NCBI GenBank assembly: GCA_904396155.1
Contig: CAJFOI010000022.1
Span: forward strand, 49,356 to 113,355
DNA length: 64,000 nt
Source: Candidatus Avispirillum faecium
GTDB taxonomy: Bacteria > Bacillota > Clostridia > Oscillospirales > CAG-272
Direction of reading: 5' to 3'
The first letter of the stretch is position 1, and every line of letters begins with the position of its first letter. The notes under the pieces are model-generated. The model made no database searches. It was given only the letters and a program-made list of their open reading frames with translations, and was not told the DNA's origin. The position numbers were made by a program, and so were the translations under genes. Shown here one piece after another: positions 1 to 8,596 of this stretch.

Positions 1-2
1 TG

Positions 3-218
3 CCGCTTGTATATAAAATTGATGTTCTGCAAGCCCTAAAGGATAAGGGCTATAACACAAACCGGCTGAGAAAAGAGAAAATTCTTGCAGAAAGCACGAT
101 CCAGAAGCTTAGAGAAAACAAGCCTATAAGCTGGGCAAATATCGCCCAAATTTGCGACTTGCTACACTGCCAGCCCGGTGATATTATGGAGTACGTGGAA
201 GAAGGGAGTGAAAGATAA
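3..218 (+). CDS. XRE-family helix-turn-helix regulator (5' truncated by window edge)
   Basis: Open frame from base 3 reads PLVYKIDVLQALKDKGYNTNRLRKEKILAESTIQKLRENKPISWANIAQICDLLHCQPGDIMEYVEEGSER*; HTH_26-like pattern; stop 4 bp before the Fic start. Confidence 0.7.
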   Translation, partial: PLVYKIDVLQALKDKGYNTNRLRKEKILAESTIQKLRENKPISWANIAQICDLLHCQPGDIMEYVEEGSER

Positions 219-221
219 AGG

Positions 222-827
222 ATGGCAATAGCAAACAAGCTGGGAATCACCGATTCATCGGAGCTCGCCCGAATTGAAGAGAAAATCAGCAAGACAAAGG
301 CGCTGGAACTGTTTGAAAAAGGCTTGCTGGATACCTTTGAAGTGGGCACCTTCAAGGGACTGGCACAAATCCATAAATATCTTTTTGATAAAATTTACGA
401 TTTTGCCGGAGAGATGCGGGACGTAAACATTGCCAAAGGCAGCTTTCGGTTTGTTCCTGTGATGTACCTGGATGCCGCCCTTGCCAATATTTCCAAGATG
501 CCGCAGTCTACCTTTGATGAAATCATAGAAAAGTATGTGGAAATGAATGTGGCGCATCCGTTCAGAGAGGGCAACGGGAGAAGTACACGGATATGGCTGG
601 ATGCAATTCTGAAAAAGGAACTTGGGCGTGTCATAGATTGGAGCCGGGTGGATAAGGAAGACTATCTGCTCGCAATGGAGCGCAGCCCTATCAAGGACGT
701 TGAGATAAAGGCGCTTCTCAAAGCGGCTCTGACAGACAAAATCCATGACCGAGAGGTCTACATGAAGGGAATCGATGCAAGCTATCACTATGAGGGGTAC
801 CATGTCTTTAAGACAGAAGACCTTTAA
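222..827 (+). CDS. Fic/DOC family protein (AMPylase-type toxin-like)
   Basis: Intact FIC motif HPFREGNGRSTRIW; directly downstream of the XRE gene. Confidence 0.88.
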   Translation: MAIANKLGITDSSELARIEEKISKTKALELFEKGLLDTFEVGTFKGLAQIHKYLFDKIYDFAGEMRDVNIAKGSFRFVPVMYLDAALANISKMPQSTFDEIIEKYVEMNVAHPFREGNGRSTRIWLDAILKKELGRVIDWSRVDKEDYLLAMERSPIKDVEIKALLKAALTDKIHDREVYMKGIDASYHYEGYHVFKTEDL

Positions 828-850
828 CCTTTTTATGCCCGCAAAATCAT

Positions 851-977
851 GAATGCCTCTCATTCGCTCAAAACCGGCCCTATTTTAATCGTTTGTGTTT
901 TGTGTATTTCTCTCCCCCCCTATGAAAACAAATAAATCGCGTTGTAGGGCCGTTTTTGAGCGTTACAGAGGTATTTA
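851..977. repeat. Inverted pair of a ~45-50 bp noncoding repeat (copies A and B)
   Basis: + strand 851-904 (CGCTCAAAACCGGCCCTA core) and reverse complement of 924-977 (CGCTCAAAAACGGCCCTA core); a third copy lies at 2332-2389. Confidence 0.6.
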
Positions 978-1166
978 TGTGTATTCCCTCTCTGTACAAC
1001 TGTAAATCCGGGATATTCATCCGCCTTCGAGTTTGTTTGTGTTCATGGTTCTGTCTCCTTTTCTTGTTGAGTATGAGGTGCTTGCCATTTACCCCTTGAT
1101 CCTCATGGGCTTATCGGTGTCGCAAGTTGCCGAGGGTTTTCTTCTTCCCTGTGTCTATAGTATACT

Positions 1167-1248
1167 ATATCGGGTACGATATATCAAGTGGTAAAGTTAA
1201 CAAATATTGTACCCGATATATGTGCATAATGTATATTGTACCCTATAT
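1167..1248. promoter_or_regulatory. Three-copy operator ATAT(C/T)GTACCC(G/T)ATAT upstream of the RHH-Fic module
   Basis: 1167-1182 ATATCGGGTACGATAT (reverse complement ATATCGTACCCGATAT), 1204-1219 ATATTGTACCCGATAT, 1233-1248 ATATTGTACCCTATAT. Confidence 0.65.
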
Positions 1249-1265
1249 ACAATCTATGATATAAT
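1236..1265 (+). promoter_or_regulatory. Putative sigma-A promoter for the RHH-Fic operon
   Basis: TTGTAC (1236-1241), 18 bp spacer, TATAAT (1260-1265); overlaps operator copy 3. Confidence 0.6.
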
Positions 1266-1291
1266 ATGATTACAAGGAAAGGGGATAACAT

Positions 1292-1480
1292 ATGCCAGCA
1301 TCAAAAGCACAGCAAAAAGCCGTTTCAAAATACATGAAAGAAAATTATGATGAAATCAAAGTCAGAGTAAAAAAAGGCAGAAAAGACGAAATTAAAACTC
1401 ATGCCGAAAAAATGGGTGAAAGTGTCAACGAATTCATCGGCCGAGCAATTGAAGAGACCATGGAGAGGGATGGGGAATAA
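1292..1480 (+). CDS. Small ribbon-helix-helix/Arc-like protein, candidate antitoxin or autorepressor
   Basis: 62 aa; RKDEIKTHAEKMGESVNEFIGRAIEETMERD resembles RHH; stop overlaps the start of the next gene (TAATG). Confidence 0.65.
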   Translation: MPASKAQQKAVSKYMKENYDEIKVRVKKGRKDEIKTHAEKMGESVNEFIGRAIEETMERDGE

Positions 1481-2220
1481 TGGATTTTACAAAAGTAGAT
1501 CAGCTCAGGGACGCGTTGAAGGCAATGCGCCCGCTCAATGACGCGGAACTAAAACGGCTTCGGGAAGAATTCATCATCGAAAATACCTATGACTCCAATG
1601 CCATCGAGGGCAGCACCTTGACGCTTAGGGAAACGGCGCTCATTCTGCAGGAGGGCATCACGATCGCAGAAAAGCCCGTCAAGGAACATTTGGAGGCAAT
1701 CGGACACAGGGATGCCTTTGAATACATTCTGACCCTTGCAGATGCAGGTACACCGCTTACAGAGCGGGTAATCAAAGATATACACTCCCTTGTACTGATG
1801 AATGACGCCATCAATAAAGGGGTATACAGGGGCATTCCCGTTACGATCGTGGGAGCGGTTCATACACCACCGCAGCCGTATCTGGTTCCTGTTCAAATGG
1901 AGCAGCTTGTACGTGATTATGACGGGATAAAGAGGGATAGGCACATCATTGAAGCGGCGGCGGAATTTCATCTGCGTTTTGAAGGGATTCATCCGTTTAT
2001 AGACGGCAACGGCAGAACAGGCCGACTGATTTTAAATTTGGAACTGATGAAGGCTGGAATGCTTCCGGTGAACATCAAATATACAGACCGCCGCAGGTAT
2101 AACGACTGCTTTGACGACTACTACGGGAATGGACACACAGCAAAGACGCTTGTGCAGCTAATAACCAACTATGAGGTGGAAGAGTTGGAAAAGTATATCC
2201 GCATCATCGAAGGCAAATAA
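1480..2220 (+). CDS. Fic family protein with N-terminal (class II-like) inhibitory motif
   Basis: HPFIDGNGRTGRLIL FIC motif; N-terminal SNAIEG matches the [S/T]xxxE[G/N] inhibitory helix consensus. Confidence 0.9.
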   Translation: MDFTKVDQLRDALKAMRPLNDAELKRLREEFIIENTYDSNAIEGSTLTLRETALILQEGITIAEKPVKEHLEAIGHRDAFEYILTLADAGTPLTERVIKDIHSLVLMNDAINKGVYRGIPVTIVGAVHTPPQPYLVPVQMEQLVRDYDGIKRDRHIIEAAAEFHLRFEGIHPFIDGNGRTGRLILNLELMKAGMLPVNIKYTDRRRYNDCFDDYYGNGHTAKTLVQLITNYEVEELEKYIRIIEGK

Positions 2221-2233
2221 AAGATACACATAA

Positions 2234-2270
2234 GGCCCTCTCTATCGGAAGTGGACAGAGAGGGCTTTTT
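2234..2270 (+). terminator. Rho-independent terminator after RHH-Fic
   Basis: GCCCTCTCT...AGAGAGGGC followed by TTTTT. Confidence 0.8.
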
Positions 2271-2331
2271 CATGTGTTTTTGCAGCAGTTTTGTTTCCCA
2301 GGCAAACTTTTCATTCGTTAACCCATAACAA

Positions 2332-2389
2332 AAAACAAATAAATCGCGTTTCAGGGCCGTTTTAGAACGTTACAAGGGCATTCCCGTAT
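2332..2389. repeat. Copy C of the ~50 bp repeat seen at 924-977
   Basis: AAACAAATAAATCGCGTTTCAGGGCCGTTTTAGAACGTTACAAGGGCATT vs AAACAAATAAATCGCGTTGTAGGGCCGTTTTTGAGCGTTACAGAGGTATT. Confidence 0.6.
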
Positions 2390-2722
2390 GGTCTTTCGGG
2401 GGAACTTCTTCGTTTCCGTCCCCTTCAGAAATCGCTCGCATCTTCTTCTTACAGCGTCCTTGCTGCAGGAGCCTGTACGAAAGGCAACCTTCTCCCAGTT
2501 GTTCCCGTCCGCAAATCGGCAAAGGATAATCTCACGTATGGAATGATCTTCAATGGCGTCAATAAAGCGGACCAGCTCCCTCCCTTCCTCCAGGCATTTC
2601 TTTAGTTTCTCGTTGAGATACGCTTTGTCACCTGCCAGAAGCTGTTCATCGTGCAGCCGTTCCTGCAGGTCCCGGATTTCCATGCGCAGATAGCGCAGCT
2701 GCCTTAGTCTCTTGTTTGTCAT
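2351..2722 (-). CDS. Phage/ICE-associated small regulator (DUF1492/ArpU-like)
   Basis: Coiled-coil N-terminus plus IREIILCRFADGNNWEKVAFRTGSCSKDAVRRRCERFL HTH-like C-terminus; sits after a phage-type sigma gene. Confidence 0.5.
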   Translation of the reverse strand: MTNKRLRQLRYLRMEIRDLQERLHDEQLLAGDKAYLNEKLKKCLEEGRELVRFIDAIEDHSIREIILCRFADGNNWEKVAFRTGSCSKDAVRRRCERFLKGTETKKFPRKTIRECPCNVLKRP

Positions 2723-3318
2723 ATACCCTCAATTCCTGGCATCCGTCCATATACTTGATTACGGCCGCTTCCACACTGCTCATGCCGGTATCTCGGAAGA
2801 ATGCCAGACTGGTATGTTTCATCCCATCACTGTAATACTGCGCCATACTTCGGATTTTCGGATTCTGCCGCAAGTGACGCAGGGCCTTGTTCTTCACCTG
2901 TCCGGCATAGCTTTGGGTGCGCATCCCGAGAAGTACCGTGCAGTCTTTCAGAGAGACCTCCCGGTAGAAATGATACTGTATGATTTTCCGCTCCATGTCG
3001 GGCGGGGAGTCTACTGCTCTGTGCAGCTCCTCATACATCATAGCGTCTTCCACCGCCTCAAAGGGCTGCTCGCTTTGCGGATCCTCGATGGTGTCCCCCA
3101 GCAGCAGTTCCCCGTCCCCCTCTCCTGTGAGCTTCATGTCCAGGCTTGTGCAGGTGTTCAGCGGTTTTTTCTGCTGCCGCACAGCGTTTCCGGTATCTTG
3201 TATATATGCCGCCGGCAAGCTTGTACAAGAACCTGTATAGATTCTTCCACAGCTTTTCTGTGCATGCGGTATCCCCATCCTTGATGCGTACGGCCAGCTC
3301 CTCTTTGGTCATTGACAT
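2646..3318 (-). pseudogene. Phage/ICE-type sigma-70-like factor, frameshifted and internally deleted
   Basis: N-terminus MSMTKEELAVRIKDGDTACTEKLWKNLYRFLYKLAGGIYTRYRKRC in one frame; C-terminus RQQKKPLNTCTSLDMKL...LLLGDTIEDP...ERKIIQYHFYREVSLKDCTVLLGM in another; the intervening sigma region 2 is missing. Confidence 0.6.
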
Positions 3319-3582
3319 TCCCCTCCACTTTTCGTATAATATACGTACAGACGGATCTGATTTGCAGTCGTCAAAAAGCGGAAGGAGAGGGCATGTGCGC
3401 CCTCTCTTTTTCTGTACGATTTTTGAGCAGTTTTTTGTGCTAAATTTGCGCTGATTTTGTACCGTTTATGCTCCCATTATGTGCTTGCTTGTATCAAACG
3501 CAGAGCGTCCTCCACGCAGTAGCATACCCCTGCAATGGCGCCTGCAGCAGATGGGATTCTGTCTTTGGCATAGACCCTCCTG

Positions 3583-3741
3583 TTAAAAACTGCTTTTGTC
3601 GCACCTTTCCTTGATTCTCTCCTCATATTCCTCCGGCGTCATGGGGATGTCCTGTAAATCCGCCTTGAACCGCTCATAATCCCACACTTTTCTGTGCCCA
3701 TGTTCGGGATACCTGTAGGGCTTCTTTCCTCCTTTTACCAC
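3583..3741 (-). CDS. Small phage-type protein, GTG start overlapping the primase stop
   Basis: VVKGGKKPYRYPEHGHRKVWDYERFKADLQDIPMTPEEYEERIKERCDKSSF*; not in the supplied ORF track (52 aa). Confidence 0.4.
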   Translation of the reverse strand: MVKGGKKPYRYPEHGHRKVWDYERFKADLQDIPMTPEEYEERIKERCDKSSF

Positions 3742-5522
3742 GGCAGTTCCTCCGTTTCTCCGATTTCCGTATACACAGGCTCTCCGTCCATCCAGCCGTA
3801 TTGCCGGGTGTTGCCTGTGCTTGGTAAATAAAAGCGCCTGCTGGTGGTGCAGAAATTGAGGCCGATTTCCCCCACTTTACCATAGAACCGGTTTTTAATC
3901 ACCCGGAGAACGCTGTCCGCTCCGTTCTGGGCTCGTTCCGCTTCGCTCAGTCGGCTGACTGTGATCACATTGTCGGCGCGGTTGGTAATATCCCCGCTGC
4001 CGGCGATATCGTCATTCCCCAAATCCCGGTCCGTCTTCCTTGGGTGGGCTACAAGATGGACGTGGACGTTGTACTTCTTTGCAAAATCAACAAGCTGTCC
4101 CGTAAAGACCGACTGCTTGCGGTAAAAGCTTCTGTCGTCTCCATCGTTTTGCAGGGTCATCAGGTTGTCCACCATAAAGACCTTGCAGTCGTATCGCTTT
4201 ACTGCGTAAGTGAACACATTCATCACATTCTCCACTTCGTTGCTTTGGGCGATCGAATTGTCGTATATGTAAAACCTGCCCCGGTACCAGTCGTGGATCA
4301 TGTCCCGCATCCCCTTTGTGATATATGCCGCTTGGGTATCCCGCAGGGGATCCTTCCGGTACATCACATACTTCGGTCCGGCACACTGCAAATCGATACA
4401 GTATTGGAAATAGGTCGCCTGCAGCTCCCCGCTGTATGCGCATACCTTGCTGCCGCATTCCACTGCCTCAATCATCATCTGTCCCAGAAGGGTGCTTTTT
4501 CCCTCTCCCCGCTTGCCCGTCCACACAGTCAGCTGGCCTGCCATAAATCCACCCAGGATGTCGTCCAGGGCTTTTATGCCGCTGCTGTCACGCTCTATGC
4601 TTTCCAAATCCAGCGGCTTTACGTCCGCCAGCTCCAGCAGTCCCGCCACCGGCACCAGCTTTGCTCCCGCCACGGCCTCTATTACCGCATCCTTGCCATG
4701 ACGGTACAAAAGCTCATTTGCATCCTTGCAGCCCCTGTACAGTTCCAGCGGCACCGTGCTGATCCGGCACTCTCCCAGCCGGCTGATCAGCTTTGCGGCA
4801 AGCTCCTGTCCCGGCGCGTCGTTATCCACAAACAGGGTAATGTTGTGAAATTGCTGCAGCCAGTCAAAGCACGTGTCCAGGAAGGTGAGGTCCTGCGTCC
4901 CGCTGGGGACACTGACCGCGTTGTCGATCCCACATTCCACAAGCGACAGGCAGTCGATTTCCCCTTCCACAATAATCAGGGGCTTTTCGGGGCTGCACAG
5001 ATGCATCAGATACAGCACTGGCTTTGTATCCTTGTCCCGCCACGCTTTGCGCTCTCCCGTGCCTTTCTGCACCTTGTGGGAGGGTCGGTACTTGGTGAAC
5101 ACATGCGTCCCGGACGCATCCAGATAGTTAAATTGAATGTTCCCGTTTGCGTCGGACCGCACGCCGCATGTTTCCAGCGTCTGTTTGCTGATACCACGCA
5201 GTTTTAGATATTCCTCGGCCTGTTTTGTCAGCGGACTGCCCTCTCCCCGGGGACTGGCGTAGTGCTTTTCTTTGCGGAACGGTTCCAGGGTCATGCTTTG
5301 GTCCGCCTGTACTCCAAAATCCCTGCACAGCTGGGTAAAGTGTCCCTGTCTTCCGCAGCTTCCCCGCTGGCATTTGAACACCTGCCGATCAACGTTCAGC
5401 GCAAAGGTGTATTTGTCCTTGTGGTCGCCGCCGTGACAATAGGGGCAGTATGTTGGGATGATTTCTTGCCCCTTTCTCTGATACGGCTGCAGAAATGCGT
5501 CTGCAAAAGCGTAAACGTCCAT
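3735..5522 (-). CDS. Bifunctional DNA primase-helicase (CHC2 zinc finger, TOPRIM, DnaB-like)
   Basis: CPYC...CQRGSC zinc finger; IIVEGEIDCLSLVE TOPRIM; GKRGEGKST Walker A. Confidence 0.85.
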   Translation of the reverse strand: MDVYAFADAFLQPYQRKGQEIIPTYCPYCHGGDHKDKYTFALNVDRQVFKCQRGSCGRQGHFTQLCRDFGVQADQSMTLEPFRKEKHYASPRGEGSPLTKQAEEYLKLRGISKQTLETCGVRSDANGNIQFNYLDASGTHVFTKYRPSHKVQKGTGERKAWRDKDTKPVLYLMHLCSPEKPLIIVEGEIDCLSLVECGIDNAVSVPSGTQDLTFLDTCFDWLQQFHNITLFVDNDAPGQELAAKLISRLGECRISTVPLELYRGCKDANELLYRHGKDAVIEAVAGAKLVPVAGLLELADVKPLDLESIERDSSGIKALDDILGGFMAGQLTVWTGKRGEGKSTLLGQMMIEAVECGSKVCAYSGELQATYFQYCIDLQCAGPKYVMYRKDPLRDTQAAYITKGMRDMIHDWYRGRFYIYDNSIAQSNEVENVMNVFTYAVKRYDCKVFMVDNLMTLQNDGDDRSFYRKQSVFTGQLVDFAKKYNVHVHLVAHPRKTDRDLGNDDIAGSGDITNRADNVITVSRLSEAERAQNGADSVLRVIKNRFYGKVGEIGLNFCTTSRRFYLPSTGNTRQYGWMDGEPVYTEIGETEELPW

Positions 5523-5532
5523 GTATTACACC

Positions 5533-6249
5533 TCATGTCCGCAGGTTTGCATACACACGTACAGGTTCTGTCTCGGAAGGAGAAGGGGTGTCCTTTTCAT
5601 TCTTTTCCCATGTTCTGACCGCCGCTTTCCAGTCCTTCATTTTCCTGCCCTTGGACAGATCCCACCCCCGTGCGGCATAATAATCTATAAACTGTTCCGG
5701 GTCGATGCCGTTATGACGTTCCCTGCAATATGCGGTTACTTCTTCCACACTGGGTGGGGTGAATTTTTTGTTGTGCGTCGCTTGCGGCGCCAAAACACTC
5801 TTCTCTCTTTTCTCTTTTGTCTTCTCTCTTTTCTCTAACGTCACATTTTGCGCACATTGTGACGGAATCGCGTCACATTGTGACGTTTTGTTCCCCCTGC
5901 TTTTTCGCATTCTGCCCGCACTTTCGCTTTCGCTGCCGACCATTTCTGCGCTTTTAGGCAGAAAATAGTTTCTGTCGGGATGGGACTCAATCAGATTATG
6001 TGTTTGCAGGAATGCAAGCGTTAATTTGACGTTTTCCGCATCTTCGTTCATAACTAAGGACAATTCGTCTGAGAAATCTTCTTCAATTCCCTCATGAATC
6101 AACATCCCGCCATTGTTGATACTTAAAAGCAGCATCTTCAAGTAAATGATTGTAAAGGTATCGCCACCTGCAATACGACGCAGTTTTTTTATTTTCGGTT
6201 CTTCGAAAAAGGTGTCCCGCAGTTTCAGCCAGTAATATCTCCTTGCCAT
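5533..6249 (-). CDS. Phage replisome organizer / replication initiator
   Basis: MARRYYWLKLRDTFFEEPKIKKLRRIAGGDTFTIIYLKMLLLSINNGG, typical replisome organizer N-terminal domain. Confidence 0.82.
   Translation of the reverse strand: MARRYYWLKLRDTFFEEPKIKKLRRIAGGDTFTIIYLKMLLLSINNGGMLIHEGIEEDFSDELSLVMNEDAENVKLTLAFLQTHNLIESHPDRNYFLPKSAEMVGSESESAGRMRKSRGNKTSQCDAIPSQCAQNVTLEKREKTKEKREKSVLAPQATHNKKFTPPSVEEVTAYCRERHNGIDPEQFIDYYAARGWDLSKGRKMKDWKAAVRTWEKNEKDTPSPSETEPVRVYANLRT
5800..5885. repeat. Candidate replication origin: iterons and polypyrimidine direct repeat inside the initiator gene
   Basis: CTTCTCTCTTTTCTCT at 5800-5815 and 5821-5836; CGTCACATTTTG 5839-5850, GCGCACATTGTGACG 5850-5864, palindrome CGTCACATTGTGACG 5871-5885. 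Confidence 0.55.
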
Positions 6250-6281
6250 TTCCCTCCTCCTTTCTGTCTATGTAGTACAGG

Positions 6282-6500
6282 TCAGGCCTTTTCGCTTTGT
6301 GCGCTCGCAAGCGTTTGACTATCCAGCCATTGGAAGAACTTGTCCCGATTGACAAACTTTCTGCCTCCTATGCAAACCACAGGGATATCCTCTCTGTTGA
6401 GCAGCTGATAAGCCATTGTTTTTGTAACCCCTACTTTTTGCAGATCCTTTGCACTCATCAGCAGGGGAAAATCTTCCCGGATAATGCGATTCGTTTCCAT
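6282..6500 (-). CDS. Excisionase/AlpA-like HTH protein
   Basis: LLMSAKDLQKVGVTKTMAYQLLNREDIPVVCIGGRKFVNRDKFFQWLDS. Confidence 0.7.
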   Translation of the reverse strand: METNRIIREDFPLLMSAKDLQKVGVTKTMAYQLLNREDIPVVCIGGRKFVNRDKFFQWLDSQTLASAQSEKA

Positions 6501-6566
6501 ATTGTACCATCCTTTCTTTTTTTATCATTGACAATTTGCATTTTTTGTGCTATGCTTTGATTATAC

Positions 6567-6602
6567 CATAACAAATTGGATATGTAAATATATTTTGTTA
6601 TG
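6567..6602. promoter_or_regulatory. Inverted-repeat operator in the divergent excisionase/repressor promoter region
   Basis: CATAACAAA (6567-6575) ... TTTTGTTATG (6593-6602); related ACATAACATT near 6614. Confidence 0.5.
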
Positions 6603-6653
6603 TTTTTGAAAGTACATAACATTATAGTTACTATCCAGGAGGATTAAAGCAAT

Positions 6654-7397
6654 ATGGATAACAAAAAGGTTATTGGACAACGAATAAATAGCGCTCTGGC
6701 TGCCGCAAACAAAAAACAAAAGGAATTGGCAGCGGCACTCGGCGTTACGGATAATACAATTTCGTATTTTGCAAGCGGAAAAAGAACGCCGAATACGGAA
6801 CAGATCATAAAGATTGCAGAATTTCTGAATGTATCAGCAGATTATCTTTTGGGCTTGTCGGACGTACAGTCAACCGATATTGATACACAAGCCATATGCA
6901 AAAAAATTGGATGTTCGGAAGAAGTTATTGAAAATCTAACGTTTTTATATAGCGGAGAAAAAAATATTGGTGGAACCATTTTCAAAAAACACAAGCAAAA
7001 ACGAGTGTCAACTGATTTCCTGGATCAATTTTTTTCTTCCCCAAAATTGGAACATTTTTTACTCACAATAAAAAGAACTGTATATGCAAAAAACGAGGCT
7101 GTAATTTTATATAAACAAGCAAATACTTGTCATAAAGAGTTAGACAATATAGAGCTGAGATTGGCACAAGAAGTGGATGCAGAGGTAGAAACGGGTAAGA
7201 TTGATCCTGATGAAGCTATATACATATTTGAACAGCGTTGCAGGATGGATATAACATATTCTAAAATGTTTGGTGAAACAAGTAGGTTACTTTCAAATGC
7301 TGAATCGGCCCGTGAAAAATCTGATGCTATATTATGGCGTTCGCAACATGAATTTTGGGAATTTATTGAGTCTTTGGCAACGGGGATAAAGGTATAA
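6654..7397 (+). CDS. XRE-family (CI-like) repressor
   Basis: IGQRINSALAAANKKQKELAAALGVTDNTISYFASGKRTPNTEQIIKIAEFLNVSADYLLGLSD. Confidence 0.85.
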   Translation: MDNKKVIGQRINSALAAANKKQKELAAALGVTDNTISYFASGKRTPNTEQIIKIAEFLNVSADYLLGLSDVQSTDIDTQAICKKIGCSEEVIENLTFLYSGEKNIGGTIFKKHKQKRVSTDFLDQFFSSPKLEHFLLTIKRTVYAKNEAVILYKQANTCHKELDNIELRLAQEVDAEVETGKIDPDEAIYIFEQRCRMDITYSKMFGETSRLLSNAESAREKSDAILWRSQHEFWEFIESLATGIKV

Positions 7398-7407
7398 AAG
7401 GGAACAC

Positions 7408-8592
7408 ATGAAAATGTCTAAATCAAACAATAAAAACGCTAAAGGGGGAGGCACGATCCGCCAGCGTCCAGATGGAAGGTGGGAAGCCCGCTATACTGTC
7501 GGAAGAGACCCCGGAACAGGAAAGCAGATCCAGCGTTCCGTTTATGGGCGAACACAGGCGGAAGTGCGAAAAAAGCTTTCCCAGATTAGTACGGAAATTG
7601 ATAACGGTGTTTATAAGGATCCGTTAAAAATCACTGTGGGAGAATGGCTGGATATCTGGCTGGAAGAATATATCGGCAATGTAAAGCCGAATACTGTGAT
7701 TACATATACAATAAAAGTGAATAACCACCTAAAGCCGGCCTTCGGTGCTGTAAAGTTGAATTCCCTCTCAGCGCCGGCCATACAAAAATTATATAACGAT
7801 ATGCAGAAGGGGAGAAGAGGCGGGAAAGCATATTCCGCAAAAGCAATAAAAGACCTGCATGGAGTTCTTCATAAGGCGCTACAGCAGGCCGTACAGATCG
7901 GGTATTTGCGGTTTAATCCTTCTGACAGTTGTACGCTTCCAAGGGTAGGGCGACGGGATATAAAACCTTTTGAGAATGACAAAATGGCCGAATTTCTGCG
8001 GAGGATCCAAGGGGACAAATATGAACTGCTTTATATTGTTGCGCTGTTTACGGGTATGAGAAAAAGTGAACTGATGGGCCTCACATGGGACTCTGTAGAT
8101 TTTACTCATGGAAGCATCACCGTAAAGCAGCAGCTGCAGTTATCTCCAGATGGTTCCTATTACTTTACTACACCTAAAAACGATAAACCGCGTACGATTC
8201 ATGCAGCGCCTACCGTTATGGATGCTCTTCGAAGGCAGTATTGTAAGCAGTTAGAAGAACGGACAGCAGCAGGTAAATTATGGCAGCCCGGTGCGTTTCA
8301 AAATATCGTTTTTACAAATGCTTTCGGCGGGCATATGAAGCCTAAAACGATACACAAACGATTTAAGGCAATCGTGACCGAAATGGGATTACCGGACATG
8401 CGGTTTCATGATTTGCGCCATACCTATGCAGTGATGTCTATACAGGCCGGGGACGATATAAAAACCGTACAGGAAAATATGGGCCACCATACGGCAGCTT
8501 TTACGCTGGATGTGTACGGACATGTAACAGAACAGATGCGGCAGGACAGTGCCTCCCGGATGGAACAATTGATTCAGCGAATCATCAGTTGA
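7408..8592 (+). CDS. int: Tyrosine recombinase / phage integrase
   Basis: N-terminal AP2-like integrase domain; catalytic RFHDLRHTYAV...MGHHTAAFTLDVYGHV. Confidence 0.95.
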   Translation: MKMSKSNNKNAKGGGTIRQRPDGRWEARYTVGRDPGTGKQIQRSVYGRTQAEVRKKLSQISTEIDNGVYKDPLKITVGEWLDIWLEEYIGNVKPNTVITYTIKVNNHLKPAFGAVKLNSLSAPAIQKLYNDMQKGRRGGKAYSAKAIKDLHGVLHKALQQAVQIGYLRFNPSDSCTLPRVGRRDIKPFENDKMAEFLRRIQGDKYELLYIVALFTGMRKSELMGLTWDSVDFTHGSITVKQQLQLSPDGSYYFTTPKNDKPRTIHAAPTVMDALRRQYCKQLEERTAAGKLWQPGAFQNIVFTNAFGGHMKPKTIHKRFKAIVTEMGLPDMRFHDLRHTYAVMSIQAGDDIKTVQENMGHHTAAFTLDVYGHVTEQMRQDSASRMEQLIQRIIS

Positions 8593-8596
8593 CGGA

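Noticed and set aside
255-863. 202-aa minus-strand ORF overlapping Fic
   Set aside because: Antisense to a clear Fic gene; no recognisable motif.
3388-3416. Terminator-like hairpin GAGAGGGC-ATGTGC-GCCCTCTC-TTTTT on the + strand upstream of the sigma remnant
   Set aside because: No + strand transcript unit is evident to be terminated; possibly the terminator of a deleted gene, but unsupported.
7879-8109. Minus-strand ORF within the integrase gene
   Set aside because: Shadow ORF, no motif.
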